NCBI RefSeq assembly: GCF_002002865.1
Contig: NZ_CP019508.1
Span: 953,501 to 1,017,500 of the forward strand
From: Brevundimonas sp. LM2
GTDB taxonomy: Bacteria; Pseudomonadota; Alphaproteobacteria; Caulobacterales; Caulobacteraceae
Reading direction: 5' to 3'
DNA: 64,000 nucleotides
Shown: piece by piece, positions 18,185 to 28,421 of the stretch
Layout: each line of letters opens with the position of its first letter
Numbering within the stretch: position 1 is the first letter of the stretch
Notes under the pieces: generated by a model
Database searches by the model: none
What the model was told of the DNA's origin: nothing
What the model saw: the letters and a program-made list of their open reading frames with translations, nothing else
Made by a program: the position numbers and the translations under genes

Positions 18185-18505
18185 ATGACCGACCATCCTG
18201 CCCCGGGCCAACGCTACGCCTCGTTCGAGGCCTTCTATCCCTACTATATCCACGAGCACTCGAACCAAACCTGCCGCCGGATCCATGTGGTCGGCTCGGG
18301 ACTGGTGATCGCGGCTGCCATCCTGGGCCTGTTCGTCAGCGCCTGGTGGTTCATGGCCATGCCGGTGATCGGCTACGGTTTCGCCTGGGTCGGCCATTTC
18401 TTCTTTGAGAAGAACCGGCCGGCGACGTTCCAGTATCCGCTGTGGAGCCTGATGGGCGACTGGCGCCTGTTCTTCGAGACCATCAGCGGCCGTCGCCGCT
18501 TCTGA
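18185..18505 (+). CDS. DUF962 / Mpo1-like membrane protein
   Basis: A 106-residue membrane protein of the DUF962 (Mpo1-like) family. The diagnostic pattern FYPYYIHEHSNQTCRRIHVVG at residues 14-34, a double hydrophobic segment, and the late HFFFEKNRPATFQYPLWSL are all present. Yeast Mpo1 is an iron-dependent dioxygenase acting in alpha-oxidation of 2-hydroxy fatty acids, and the conserved His residues would bind iron; activity of bacterial members is not established. I start at the ATG at 18185; the longer frame only adds a short Arg-rich leader. Confidence 0.88.
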   Translation: MTDHPAPGQRYASFEAFYPYYIHEHSNQTCRRIHVVGSGLVIAAAILGLFVSAWWFMAMPVIGYGFAWVGHFFFEKNRPATFQYPLWSLMGDWRLFFETISGRRRF

Positions 18506-18585
18506 CGTCGGGCGATCACCGTTCCGTCAGTCGACTCCCGACGCGAGGCGGTGCAGTCTGCGCGCTGGGCGTCGGGATTCTCGAG

Positions 18586-19110
18586 ATGATCGCACATATC
18601 AAACGCCGGCTGGGTCAATACGGCGCGCTCTGGGTCGGGGCGTTCCTCCTGGCCGGTCTGGCCATCCTGGTCGCCACGGCCTTCGCCGACCTGATCGTCG
18701 CGGTGGACCTCGTCCTGCCGGTGATGCTGGCGGGGACGGCCCTGGGGCTGGGGATCGGCGTGATCGCCACCCTGCTGTCCGGGCAGGCTGTCGGTACCAA
18801 GCTGATCGTCCTGGCCCTGGCGATCGTGCTGAGCCTGCCGCTGCTGTGGGCCCCCGTGGCGGCCGCCGTGGTCCTCGCCTTCTTCGCCGACCGGTCGATC
18901 GAATATTCCCTGATCTATGCCGGGTTCCAGATCGGGATCAGCGAGCTGCTGTTCCCGCTGGACGAATGGGTGCGGTCGGGGGCGGTGTTCGGCAGCGTCT
19001 GGGCCCTGTTCCAGGGCATCGCCACGGTGGTCGGTTTCATCTCGGCCCTGTCCAACATCTGGCCCCTGCTGCGCCGCGCCCTTGGAGCCGAGCCCGCCCC
19101 CGCCGCCTAG
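18586..19110 (+). CDS. hypothetical membrane protein
   Basis: A 174-residue protein with about four to five hydrophobic helices and few polar residues; no family recognised. The ATG at 18586 (MIAHIKRRLGQYG) places a basic, probably cytoplasmic N-terminus before the first helix; the longer frame upstream overlaps the DUF962 gene out of phase with it. The last 4 bp overlap the end of the convergent gene at 19107, sharing CTAG. Confidence 0.65.
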   Translation: MIAHIKRRLGQYGALWVGAFLLAGLAILVATAFADLIVAVDLVLPVMLAGTALGLGIGVIATLLSGQAVGTKLIVLALAIVLSLPLLWAPVAAAVVLAFFADRSIEYSLIYAGFQIGISELLFPLDEWVRSGAVFGSVWALFQGIATVVGFISALSNIWPLLRRALGAEPAPAA

Positions 19111-19700
19111 TCGCCGGTGCGCGTCAGCCGGGTCTGGTTGCGAAAGCGCCAGGCGGCATCATCAGCCCCGACCGGGCGGACGGCCTTGACCTCCAGCAGG
19201 GTGTAGCCGTCGCGGGTCTCGGTGACGCGGATGTCGGCGGGCGCGTCGTCGTCCTCGCCGGTCCGCGTGTAGATCAGGGTCCAGTGGGTGGGGTCTGTGA
19301 CACTCCCGACGCGCACCGCCTCGGTGTCCAGCTCCGGCGCGCGACCGGCGCGGAAACTGGCCGAGGTCGAGGTGCCGGCGGCGGGGTCGTCGAGGCTGAC
19401 GGTGGTGATCCAGACCGGCCTGGACGGCCCGTCGTCGAACAGCGACTGGCGCACCAGGGTGGCGCCGTCGCCGGGCGTTGTGATGGTGGTGGTCACCGGG
19501 ATCTCGACCAGGGCGTCGGTCTGGTAATCGCGATAGCCCAGGGCCCCGGACCATTGGCCGACCAGGCCGAGGCGCAGGTCGGTGGCGCTGGGTCGGTCCT
19601 GCGGGCCGGCTGCGGCGGGCGCAGGCATGAGCAGGGCCAGGGTCAACAGCAGCGGGGCGGCAGCGATCGTGCGGGTGATCATGGTCGGGCTCCGGATCAT
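19107..19700 (-). CDS. hypothetical secreted protein
   Basis: A 197-residue protein with a signal peptide (hydrophobic LLLTLALLMPAPAAA) and a mature part starting near Gly-Pro-Gln-Asp-Arg. The sequence is beta-rich with LRLGLVGQWSGALGYRDYQ near the mature N-terminus, a pattern like lipocalin-type or DUF1579-type single barrels, but I cannot assign a family. Its ATG at 19700 overlaps the stop of the S41 peptidase gene (ATGA), so it is translated from the same message; an inner ATG at 19682 would give a shorter signal n-region. Confidence 0.65.
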   Translation of the reverse strand: MIRSPTMITRTIAAAPLLLTLALLMPAPAAAGPQDRPSATDLRLGLVGQWSGALGYRDYQTDALVEIPVTTTITTPGDGATLVRQSLFDDGPSRPVWITTVSLDDPAAGTSTSASFRAGRAPELDTEAVRVGSVTDPTHWTLIYTRTGEDDDAPADIRVTETRDGYTLLEVKAVRPVGADDAAWRFRNQTRLTRTGD

Positions 19701-21163
19701 GCGGCAAGGATGTCGGCGGTGGCGGCGGCCATCTGCGGGTCGGTTCCGGCAACGATGTCGGCGGCGGTCGTCGGCACGTACCGGTCGGGGACGATGCCCG
19801 CATCGGGCTGCGGCCCGTCGGGCATCGTGGCGATGAGCGGCAGGTCGACCTCGATGCGCGACGCGGGCAGCCGCAGGAAGAAGAAGGCTCCGCCGTTGAT
19901 GCCGCGCCGGTTGCCGCCCGTCGGCGTGCCGATCAGGGTGGCGAGGCCGCTGTCCTTGACCGTCTGGGCGAAGGCGAAGGTGGCCGAGGAGTTGCTGGCG
20001 TCGCACAGCACCACGACCGGCCCGGCGAAGCGCCGTCCGGCCGGTCGAATGAGGGTGGGCGCGTCGCCGTCGTCGTAGCGGGTCAGGCGGTAGAGGCCCC
20101 TGTCGTCCGGGCCGAGGGCCGCCTCGCCCCAATCCAGGAAGCTCCGGTCCCAGGTGTCGAGATAGGGCCACAGAGCCTCGGGCGCGCGGCGGTAGCGGGT
20201 GAAGCGCCGGTTCATGGGCAGGGCCAGGTCGGACGCGACGAGGCGCGTCAGGATGACGTTGCCGCAGTCCTCGCCGCCTTCGTTGCCGCGCAGGTCGACG
20301 ATCAGCCCCCTGGCTCCGTCGCCGGTCAGGTCGTCCATGACGCCCCCCAGCCAGGTCTCCCAGTCGAAGGTCGAATTGTACAGGGCCCAGCCGGGCATGG
20401 TCAGGCGGGCGATGCCGTCCGCCCCGCGCGCCAGGGTCCAGGGATTGGCCGCGCCGGTCGGCTGGACCGCGCTCGGGGCCCCGGCCTGTCGCTCCGCCAG
20501 GGTCAGAAGGGTGCCGCGCACGACGCGCCCGTCGGCCAGGGTGAAGGCGGCCCGGTCGACGAGCCCCGGCAGAACCAGCGGCAGGTGGATGTCCGCCGTC
20601 TCATAGGTGTCGTCGCCGCGCACCGCCATCAGACTGATCCGCTTGGCGTCGTTGTGCCCGTCGGCGCGCGCCAGAGGGATCAGGCGGGCCAGGAGGTCGC
20701 GGGTCGGGATGCCGTTTATGGCCGTGACAGCGGTCCCGCGCGGGAACAGTCCTTCGGCGGAGTCGTCGCGCGTCACCACCATCCGCCCGTCGATCCAGAC
20801 GTAGCGGAACGGCACCAGTTCGCGGCCTGGATACAGCCGATCGCGCAGCGCCGCCTCGCCATTGTAGGGGCTGGGATAGGTGTGGCCGCAGCGGACCGCG
20901 GCGGTGACGCGGGTCAGGGCCAGGAAACGCGCGCGGAACGCGGCCGGGGCCTTCCATGCGGTGGACAGGCCGTCCAGGCGCCCGGTCATCTGTTCGGGCG
21001 TGCTGTAGCGATAGAGGCCGGAATGCAGCGCCTGCCAGGCCTGTCGCAGGATCTCGACGTCGCCGGACCAGTCCTCGGTCACGGCGTCTTGGGCGAAGGC
21101 CGGGGTGGCGGTGGCCAGGGCGAGGCCCCCGGACAGGTGCAGCAGGCGACGGCGGGACAGCAT
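19697..21163 (-). CDS. S41 family (C-terminal processing type) peptidase
   Basis: A 488-residue exported serine protease. The N-terminus has SRRRLLHLSGG, a possible Tat-type signal, with cleavage after Ala-Phe-Ala. A PDZ-like region around GTAVTAINGIPTRDLLARL is followed by the catalytic tail-specific protease domain, including LIVDLRGNEGGEDCGN and the nucleophile region VVLCDASNSSATFAFAQ, then LIGTPTGGNRRG. S41 enzymes cleave C-terminal tails of periplasmic proteins. It is followed by a translationally coupled secreted protein and preceded by an AraC-type regulator 39 bp away on the same strand. Confidence 0.87.
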   Translation of the reverse strand: MLSRRRLLHLSGGLALATATPAFAQDAVTEDWSGDVEILRQAWQALHSGLYRYSTPEQMTGRLDGLSTAWKAPAAFRARFLALTRVTAAVRCGHTYPSPYNGEAALRDRLYPGRELVPFRYVWIDGRMVVTRDDSAEGLFPRGTAVTAINGIPTRDLLARLIPLARADGHNDAKRISLMAVRGDDTYETADIHLPLVLPGLVDRAAFTLADGRVVRGTLLTLAERQAGAPSAVQPTGAANPWTLARGADGIARLTMPGWALYNSTFDWETWLGGVMDDLTGDGARGLIVDLRGNEGGEDCGNVILTRLVASDLALPMNRRFTRYRRAPEALWPYLDTWDRSFLDWGEAALGPDDRGLYRLTRYDDGDAPTLIRPAGRRFAGPVVVLCDASNSSATFAFAQTVKDSGLATLIGTPTGGNRRGINGGAFFFLRLPASRIEVDLPLIATMPDGPQPDAGIVPDRYVPTTAADIVAGTDPQMAAATADILAA

Positions 21164-21202
21164 GGAGACCTCCGGGGAGCGATGTCCGGAGCCTGGCTGG
21201 GT

Positions 21203-22366
21203 TCAGCCCGGCACGCGCCTCATTTCCGGCAAGGGCGGCGAAAAATCAGGATCTGAGACGCCGCGCCGGTAGCGCGAGGGGGCGAGGCCGAACCGGACCT
21301 GGAAGGCGCGGTTGAAACTGGCCTTGGAACTGAAGCCGGCGTCGTAGGCCAGGGCCAGCAAATCGGCGGTCGACCCGGCCTCCAGCGCGGCGGCGACCGC
21401 TTCGGCGCGGACGCCGTTGATCCAGGCCGAGAAGTTGACGCCCAGGCCCAGGTTGATCGCCCGCGACAACCGCCCGGTGTTGGTGCCCAGCCGTCGCGCC
21501 AGAACCGGCAGGCTGAGGTCGGGCTCCCGAGCCCAGCCGGCCTCGCGCAGGCGGGCGTCGAAACCGGCCGCGACGGCGACCCAGTCGGGGGCGACCGTCG
21601 GCTCGGCCGGGACGGGGTCGGGTGCCGACCGGTCCAGCACGGGGAACCGCAGCGTCGCGTGCCGCCAGCCCTCGACCCCCAGGTACAGGCCGATGGCGAC
21701 CAACGACAGGTAGAGGCCGGTCTCCTGGAAGAAGTCGATGCCGCCGCTCAGCCAGTCCCAAAGCGTGAAGCCGGCATAGAGGGCCAACACCGCGACCAGG
21801 GCGACGATGACGCGCGTCAGCCAGCCGGTGGCGAACCGGTCGTCGTCGCTGCGCGCCTGGACCAGATCGCGGCGATAGACGGCGAGCAATCGAAGCGAGG
21901 CCGCGGCGTAGAGGCCCAGCGACCCCAGCAGGGCCAGGTCGAACGCCGGGCTGACGACACCGCGATGGCCGCCCGTGTACCAGTCCCATTTGACGTCGAG
22001 CGGCAGGGCGAAACACACCAGGAAATACCCCAGCTGCATCACGGGCGGCGCCAGGTGCAGGCCGAACCGGTCCGGCAACCGGCCGCGCACCAGGGCGTGG
22101 GTATAGGCGAACAGCAGGGGCGGCAGGGCCAGGGGGAGGGCGAAGGGCGCGAAGGTCAGCCAGCGCCAGGCGTCATAGGCTCCCGCGAAGCCGATGGTGT
22201 AGGGCGTCACCACGCCGGCCAGCACGACCAGGACGGCCGTCAGCAGGCGGTTCGCCAGCGCATTGGGGCCCTGCCGGGCGATGGCTGCGGCGAGCAGCAG
22301 AAGCTGCAGGCTGGCGAATCCCAAAATCGCCACGCGCCAGCCGAAAGACAGGGTCACGCCATCCAT
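21203..22366 (-). CDS. AraC-family regulator with membrane-embedded N-terminus
   Basis: A 387-residue transcription factor. The first 220 residues contain about seven hydrophobic helices and the last 100 an AraC-type double helix-turn-helix, with LARRLGTNTGRLSRAINLGLG and the second-HTH signature ALAYDAGFSSKASFNRAFQVRFGLAPSRYR. Such proteins tie DNA binding to a membrane sensor of unknown ligand. I use the ATG at 22366; a GTG three codons earlier is possible. It probably governs the S41 peptidase pair just downstream. Confidence 0.88.
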   Translation of the reverse strand: MDGVTLSFGWRVAILGFASLQLLLLAAAIARQGPNALANRLLTAVLVVLAGVVTPYTIGFAGAYDAWRWLTFAPFALPLALPPLLFAYTHALVRGRLPDRFGLHLAPPVMQLGYFLVCFALPLDVKWDWYTGGHRGVVSPAFDLALLGSLGLYAAASLRLLAVYRRDLVQARSDDDRFATGWLTRVIVALVAVLALYAGFTLWDWLSGGIDFFQETGLYLSLVAIGLYLGVEGWRHATLRFPVLDRSAPDPVPAEPTVAPDWVAVAAGFDARLREAGWAREPDLSLPVLARRLGTNTGRLSRAINLGLGVNFSAWINGVRAEAVAAALEAGSTADLLALAYDAGFSSKASFNRAFQVRFGLAPSRYRRGVSDPDFSPPLPEMRRVPG

Positions 22367-22415
22367 GCGCGACACTAGGACGACGGGGGGGCGCTTCGCA
22401 AAGCGCCGATCGGCG

Positions 22416-22970
22416 TCAGTTGGACGCGGTGTTCCAGGCGGGCGGGCAGCCGTCGAAACGGCCGGCGTTGGAAATGGTCAGCCGCTGCTGGTTGAAGCGC
22501 ATCACGGGCTGCATCGAGCCCCGGCCATTGCCGGTGAACAGGTCGACGCGCTGGCCGCGGATCGCGCCGCCGGTGTCCGATGCGTACCAGTAGCCGTCGT
22601 GCAGCGAGCCGTCGGGCATCCGCATGCCCACCGTCTCGCGGATGAAGACCCGGGTGCGGCGAGGAATGACGCGGGGATCGGTGGCCAGGGTGCGCATCGC
22701 CACCGGACGGCAGCCCAGCGAATCGTTGCCGGTCGCCCCGCCGCCACCGGCGTGATAGAGGCTGGCCTTGGCGTTCCAGTCGGGATCGCGGGCCATCAGG
22801 TCGGCCTGCTCGGCGGTCAGATCGGCCGAACCCTCGTCGGAACCGTTCGCGTTTTCAGGGCTTTCCACGACGACCGGATCGGCGGCGACAGCCGCTTCAT
22901 AGGTGATCGGATCGGCAGCCGGGAAGGCTGCGGCCCAAAGCATGGCGAACGCCGCGAGGGTGCTGAACAC
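22416..22970 (-). CDS. secreted 3D-domain (double-psi barrel) protein
   Basis: A 184-residue exported protein. After a signal peptide (MLWAAAFPAAD) and an acidic linker comes a 3D domain named after three conserved Asp, here in CRPVAMRTLATDPRVIPRRT, GYWYASDTGGAIRG and RVDLFTG. The domain shares the double-psi beta barrel of MltA lytic transglycosylases, in which Asp acts in peptidoglycan cleavage, so a wall-lytic role is likely. The only in-frame start after the upstream stop is GTG at 22970. Confidence 0.83.
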   Translation of the reverse strand: MFSTLAAFAMLWAAAFPAADPITYEAAVAADPVVVESPENANGSDEGSADLTAEQADLMARDPDWNAKASLYHAGGGGATGNDSLGCRPVAMRTLATDPRVIPRRTRVFIRETVGMRMPDGSLHDGYWYASDTGGAIRGQRVDLFTGNGRGSMQPVMRFNQQRLTISNAGRFDGCPPAWNTASN

Positions 22971-23192
22971 AGATCGAACTCGTCGTGACGCCGGCCCTCT
23001 GACCTAACCGGCAGGACGGGGTGTCGCCGTGGATCATGTTCAAAATGTGGCAATGTGGTTCCCTGCGGCCGGTTGTCCACCGTCGCGGATGGATCAGTCG
23101 CTGCTGGCCTGAGATAAGCGGAACCGGGGTTGGGCAACGTCCCGAAGCGCGATAGCAGTATTGGGCGATCATAAATCCTTTGCTGGGGTCCG

Positions 23193-23780
23193 ATGCTTAC
23201 TGCCTATGGAGATATTCGCTCGGGCAACTGCTTGAAGGTCAAGTGGATGCTGGACGCACTCGGCCGTGATTATCAGTGGGTCGCGCTGGATATCATGGCC
23301 GGCGAAAGCCGGACTCCGGAATTTCTCCTTTTGAATCCAAGCGGTCAGGTGCCGACCCTGGTCCTGGAGGACGGCCGCCCCCTGGCCCAGTCGAACGCCA
23401 TCCTGCTGCACCTGGCCGAGGGCAGCGCCTGGATTCCGGCGGACGCCTATGAGCGGGCGCGGATGTTCGAATGGCTGTTCTGGGAACAGTACAGTCACGA
23501 GCCCTATGTCGCCGTGGCCCGGTTCCAGCGCGTCTATGCGGGCCGTTCGGCGGCCGAGGTCGAGCCGCGCCTGATGGAACGCGGTCACGCTGCGCTCAGA
23601 CGGATGGAAGAGGCCCTGGCGGGTTCGGCCTGGCTGGCCGGAGGGGCGGGGGCCACCCTCGCCGACCTGGCCCTGGTCGCCTACACGCGCGTCGCCCCCG
23701 AAGGCGGCTTCGACCTCGGCCCCTATCCGAGCATACGGGATTGGATCGGGCGCGTGGAGGTCGCGTTCGGCATCACCTGA
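23193..23780 (+). CDS. glutathione S-transferase
   Basis: A 195-residue cytosolic GST. The thioredoxin-like N-domain ends with the glutathione-binding GQVPTLVLEDGRPLAQSNAI (cis-Pro and Ser contacts), and the helical C-domain contains AGGAGATLADLALVAYTRV, the conserved N-capping box. Ser10 in IRSGNCLKV may be the catalytic residue. It lies alone, divergent from the 3D-domain gene, with a 222-bp upstream gap. Confidence 0.9.
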   Translation: MLTAYGDIRSGNCLKVKWMLDALGRDYQWVALDIMAGESRTPEFLLLNPSGQVPTLVLEDGRPLAQSNAILLHLAEGSAWIPADAYERARMFEWLFWEQYSHEPYVAVARFQRVYAGRSAAEVEPRLMERGHAALRRMEEALAGSAWLAGGAGATLADLALVAYTRVAPEGGFDLGPYPSIRDWIGRVEVAFGIT

Positions 23781-23812
23781 TTCTTCTCGCTTTGCGGGAG
23801 AAGGAAAGACAG
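23781..23812. repeat. short hairpin related to the intergenic repeat family
   Basis: CTTCTCGC and GCGGGAGAAG arms around TTT occupy the gap between the convergent GST and M28 peptidase genes. It looks like a single end-hairpin of the larger composite repeats and could act as a bidirectional 3' RNA stabiliser. Confidence 0.4.
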
Positions 23813-23815
23813 ACG

Positions 23816-25174
23816 CTACTGCGCCACCGGCCGCCCGCCCTCGGTCCATTCGGGGGTGAAGTCGCCCTCCGCCAGGGCCGACAGGGGCGCGACCAGCGAC
23901 TGGATCGCGGCGGTCATGAAGTCAAAATTGATGTTGGCGATCGTGTCTTCGGGCGTGTGATAGGTCGGGATGGTCGCCCAGCCCGAGATGGTGTGGGCGA
24001 CCACGCCGCGCAGGGCCAGGGCGTAGTTGTCCGAGCGCTGGAAGAAGTTCTGTTCCGGATAGGGGTCGGGACCGATCAGGGCCCCGCGCGCCTTCAGCTC
24101 CGGCCCGAAGGTGGAGCGTTCGAACCCGGTCATCATCATCACGCCCGCCGGCAGCTGCGGATCCTGGTCGCCGATCATCTCGATCTCGAGATTGGCCTTG
24201 ATCCGCTCCAGCGGCACCGGCGGGTGGTCGACGAAATAGCGCGAGCCCAGCAGGCCGGCCTCCTCCGCCCCATAACCCACGAACATCACATTCATCCGGT
24301 GCGGGCCGGTGCCGGCCAGGGCGCGCGCCAGCTCGATCACCGCCACGGTGCCGGAGGCGTCGTCGTTGGCCCCGTACATGACCACCCCGTCCGAGCGGAC
24401 GCCGATGTGGTCCAGGTGGGCGGAGACCATCAGCACGGGACCGTCGGGCTCGGTGCCGGCCAGCCAGCCGATGGCGTTGGTAGTCACGCCCTGCTCGACC
24501 GTCGCGGTGCCGGGGTCATAGGTCGCCGTGCCGCCGACCGTCTTCAGTCGATCATAGATCTCGGGCGCGAGGACCAGGACGACCGGCCCGCCCCGGGCCG
24601 GGGCGTCGGCGAGACGGATGACCGGGTCGCGCGCGCCGTTGTCGGCCGTGGCCTGGGCCAGGGCCTCGGTGCGGCGCATCAGGATCAGCCTGGCCCCGCT
24701 GCCCATGGCCCGGCCGAACACGGCGCGAACGCCGGGTCCCTCCGCCGGGGCCATCATCAGCACCTCGGCGCCGGCGGGCAGGGCGGCGGGATCCTCGGCC
24801 ACGGTGATCGCGCCGGAGGCGGCGGTCAGGCCCCCCGTCAGGACGGCGAAGTCCGTCCCCTGGACCAGGCCCGCGTCGCCAATGCTGAGCCGCGCCGCGC
24901 CTGACGGCGTCGTCTTGATCACGGGCGCGCGCTGCAGATAGCCGTCCATGCCGGGCACGGGGGTCAGGCCGGCCAGGCGGAACTGGGCGGCGACATAGGC
25001 GGCGGCGACGGCCTCATCGCGGGTCGCGCTGCCGCGTCCCTGCAGCTCCTCGCCGGCCAGGAAATTCATGTGCGCCTCGACCGCGTTGCGTTCGATGGTG
25101 GTGGTCTGCTGCGCCAGGGCGGGACCGGCCAGGAGGGCGATCACGGAGACGGCGGCGAGGGCGAGGCGTTTCAT
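23816..25174 (-). CDS. M28 family zinc aminopeptidase, secreted
   Basis: A 452-residue exported metallopeptidase. A cleavable signal peptide ends Gly-Pro-Ala-Leu-Ala-Gln. A protease-associated domain is inserted before the catalytic core, in which the two-zinc ligands sit in VSAHLDHIGV, YGANDDASGTVAVIELA, FVGYGAEEAGLLGSRYF (general base Glu and ligand Glu), LEIEMIGDQD and a final His in IPTYHTPEDT. Members release N-terminal residues from peptides in the periplasm or outside. ATG at 25174 starts the signal peptide; the longer frame upstream is Gly/Arg-rich noise. Confidence 0.92.
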   Translation of the reverse strand: MKRLALAAVSVIALLAGPALAQQTTTIERNAVEAHMNFLAGEELQGRGSATRDEAVAAAYVAAQFRLAGLTPVPGMDGYLQRAPVIKTTPSGAARLSIGDAGLVQGTDFAVLTGGLTAASGAITVAEDPAALPAGAEVLMMAPAEGPGVRAVFGRAMGSGARLILMRRTEALAQATADNGARDPVIRLADAPARGGPVVLVLAPEIYDRLKTVGGTATYDPGTATVEQGVTTNAIGWLAGTEPDGPVLMVSAHLDHIGVRSDGVVMYGANDDASGTVAVIELARALAGTGPHRMNVMFVGYGAEEAGLLGSRYFVDHPPVPLERIKANLEIEMIGDQDPQLPAGVMMMTGFERSTFGPELKARGALIGPDPYPEQNFFQRSDNYALALRGVVAHTISGWATIPTYHTPEDTIANINFDFMTAAIQSLVAPLSALAEGDFTPEWTEGGRPVAQ

Positions 25175-25312
25175 GACAGGCTCCGGAAGCGGGACGGTGC
25201 ACAGGCGTAGGAGGCGCCGCTCGGCCCCGTCAAGCCGGGGCGACGAACTTGTGTCTGGACGCCGCCCGTGCCCCGATCTAGGGCGAGCCAACCCGTCGCC
25301 GAGAGCCCTCCC

Positions 25313-26344
25313 ATGAAGCGCATCGCCCTGCTCGCCTCCGCCGCCGCCGTCCTCGCGTTCGGCGCGGGCGTGGCCACCCAGGTCGACGCCTGGGGGGCGA
25401 CGGGTCACCGCACGATCGGCGTCGCCGCCGTCCGCGCCCTGTCCGATGAATTGCCCGCCTTCCTGCGCACGCCGGGGGCGGCCGCCGAGGTCGGCGAGCT
25501 GTCGCGCGAACCCGACCGCAGCCGGGGCGCGGGCCAGCCCCATGACCGCGAGCGCGACACCGCCCATTTCGTCGATCTGGACGACGCCGGTCATGTGATG
25601 GCCGCCGCCGGTCCGACGCTCGATCAGCTGCCGGTTCTGAAGAGCGAATACGACTCCGCCCTGCTGGCCGCGGGCATCAAGGTCGATGACGCCGGCTACC
25701 TGCCCTATGCCATCATGGACGGCTATCAGCAGCTGGCCCGCGACTTCGCCCACTGGCGCGTGCTGAACGCCGCCGAGGCCAGCGAAGCCGATCCGGGCAA
25801 GCGCGCCTGGTACCGCGAGGACCGGCTGCGGCGCGAGGCCCTGATCCTGCGCGACATCGGCTATCTGTCGCATTTCGTCGGCGACGGGGCCCAGCCCCAC
25901 CATCTGTCGATCCACTACAATGGCTGGGACCGGAACACGCCCAACCCGAAAGGCTTCACCACCTCACGGCAGACCCACGCCATGTTCGAGGGGGCCTTCA
26001 CGCGCCGGTCGACGCGGCTGGACGCGGTCGAGGCCGCCATGCCCGCGCCGGCGCTGGACGGGTTCGACCTGCGCGCCCGCACCGCCGCCTACCTGACAAG
26101 GACTCATGCCACGGTCACCCCCTTCTATGAGCTGGAGAAGGCCGGCGGTTTCGCCGACAGCGATCCGCGCGGCACCGCTTTCGCCACCGAGCGCCTGGCG
26201 GCCGGGGCGGCCGAGCTGCGCGACCTGATCATCCTGGCCTGGCGCGACGCCGGCACGCAGTCGGTCGGCTGGCCCGTCATCAAGGTGGCCGAGGTGGAGG
26301 CGGGCGGCGCCGATCCCTGGCTGGCCATGGCGGGCGAGGACTGA
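25313..26344 (+). CDS. S1/P1-type zinc nuclease family protein
   Basis: A 343-residue secreted protein. The signal peptide is cut so that Trp27 becomes the mature N-terminus, as in the S1/P1 nuclease and phospholipase C fold where that Trp and following His bind zinc: the motif here is WGATGHR at 27-33. Other zinc ligands fit RDTAHFVDLDD, IGYLSHFVGDGAQPHH and the later HATVTPFYELEK. Activity could be nucleic-acid or phospholipid hydrolysis. It is divergent from the M28 peptidase and lies 6 bp upstream of the methyltransferase gene. Confidence 0.83.
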   Translation: MKRIALLASAAAVLAFGAGVATQVDAWGATGHRTIGVAAVRALSDELPAFLRTPGAAAEVGELSREPDRSRGAGQPHDRERDTAHFVDLDDAGHVMAAAGPTLDQLPVLKSEYDSALLAAGIKVDDAGYLPYAIMDGYQQLARDFAHWRVLNAAEASEADPGKRAWYREDRLRREALILRDIGYLSHFVGDGAQPHHLSIHYNGWDRNTPNPKGFTTSRQTHAMFEGAFTRRSTRLDAVEAAMPAPALDGFDLRARTAAYLTRTHATVTPFYELEKAGGFADSDPRGTAFATERLAAGAAELRDLIILAWRDAGTQSVGWPVIKVAEVEAGGADPWLAMAGED

Positions 26345-26350
26345 TTTCGG

Positions 26351-27241
26351 TTGACTGACCCGATACCCCCCGTCGTCATCCTCGACCGGTCGCAGATGGC
26401 CGAGAACATCGGCGCGGTGGCGCGGGTGATGGCCAATTTCGGCCTCGATCGCCTGCGTTTGGTCAGCCCACGCGACGGCTGGCCCCAGGACCGGGCCTGG
26501 CCCCTGGCCTCGGGCGCCGACTGGGTGCTGGACGGGGTCCAGGTGTTCGACAGCGTCGCCTCGGCCACCGCCGACCTGACCACTGTCTTCGCCACCACGG
26601 CCCGCCCGCGCGAGACCCGCCAGCCGGTCCGCACCCCGCGCGAGGCCTCCCGCGTCCTGTATGACGACGCCGCCTCCGGTCTGGGTGTCGGCCTGCTGTT
26701 CGGCAGCGAACGGGCGGGGCTGGAGACCACCGACATCGCCCTGTGCCAGGGCATCGTCACCATCCCCATCGACCCGCGCCACCAGAGCCTGAACCTGGCC
26801 CAGGCCGTGGCCATCAACGCCTATGAGTGGCGCACGCTCGTTCTGGACGCCCCGCCGCCGAACTTCCGCGAGGGCGATCCGCCGGCCTCGGGCGCCCTGG
26901 CCGTCGGCATGTACGAGCATCTGGAGCGCGAGCTGGAGGCGGCCGGCTTCTTCCATCCGCCGGAAAAGACCCCATCGATGAGCCAGAACCTGCGCGTCAT
27001 GCTGGGCCGCAGCCGGTTCACCGAGCAGGAGGTCGCGACCTTTCGCGGCGTGATCCACGCCCTGTCGAAGGGCAGGGGGCGGGTGCTGGAAAGGCTTGCG
27101 CGCGAACGATCCTCCCCCGTAGGGGGAGGGGGACCGCGGAGCGGTGGAGGGGGCCAACCCCAGACACCGCATTCAGGTCAGGCCCCCTCCGTCACGGCGC
27201 AAAGCGGCGCCGCGCCACCTCCCCCGATGGGGGAGGAATAA
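26351..27241 (+). CDS. SpoU/TrmH-family RNA 2'-O-methyltransferase (TrmJ-like)
   Basis: A 296-residue SPOUT methyltransferase acting on tRNA or rRNA ribose. Motif 1 is [15 protein letters not shown], motif 2 [10 protein letters not shown] and motif 3 [22 protein letters not shown], which form the knotted SAM site. The reading frame has no ATG before the first strand, so the TTG at 26351 is the likely start, 6 bp after the nuclease stop. The last 43 residues (Gly/Pro-rich) are translated from a palindromic repeat element and are not part of the family, which normally ends near VLERLARER. Confidence 0.88.
   Translation: MTDPIPPVVILDRSQMAENIGAVARVMANFGLDRLRLVSPRDGWPQDRAWPLASGADWVLDGVQVFDSVASATADLTTVFATTARPRETRQPVRTPREASRVLYDDAASGLGVGLLFGSERAGLETTDIALCQGIVTIPIDPRHQSLNLAQAVAINAYEWRTLVLDAPPPNFREGDPPASGALAVGMYEHLERELEAAGFFHPPEKTPSMSQNLRVMLGRSRFTEQEVATFRGVIHALSKGRGRVLERLARERSSPVGGGGPRSGGGGQPQTPHSGQAPSVTAQSGAAPPPPMGEE
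27110..27239. repeat. palindromic repeat forming the 3' end of the TrmH-family gene
   Basis: End hairpins CCTCCCCC-gta-GGGGGAGG and CCTCCCCC-gat-GGGGGAGG bracket inner arms GGAGGGGGCC and GGCCCCCTCC. The architecture equals the elements at 14202-14349 and 54433-54570, but here the element is read through in frame and supplies the stop codon of the upstream gene. Confidence 0.8.
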
Positions 27242-27255
27242 CAAGGAAGCTACCC

Positions 27256-28362
<1,107 letters not shown>

Positions 28363-28421
28363 GCCGCGTTGCAATAAGAAACGGACCCGGCTAGCGTCCG
28401 GGCAGACAGGGAGGAACGACC

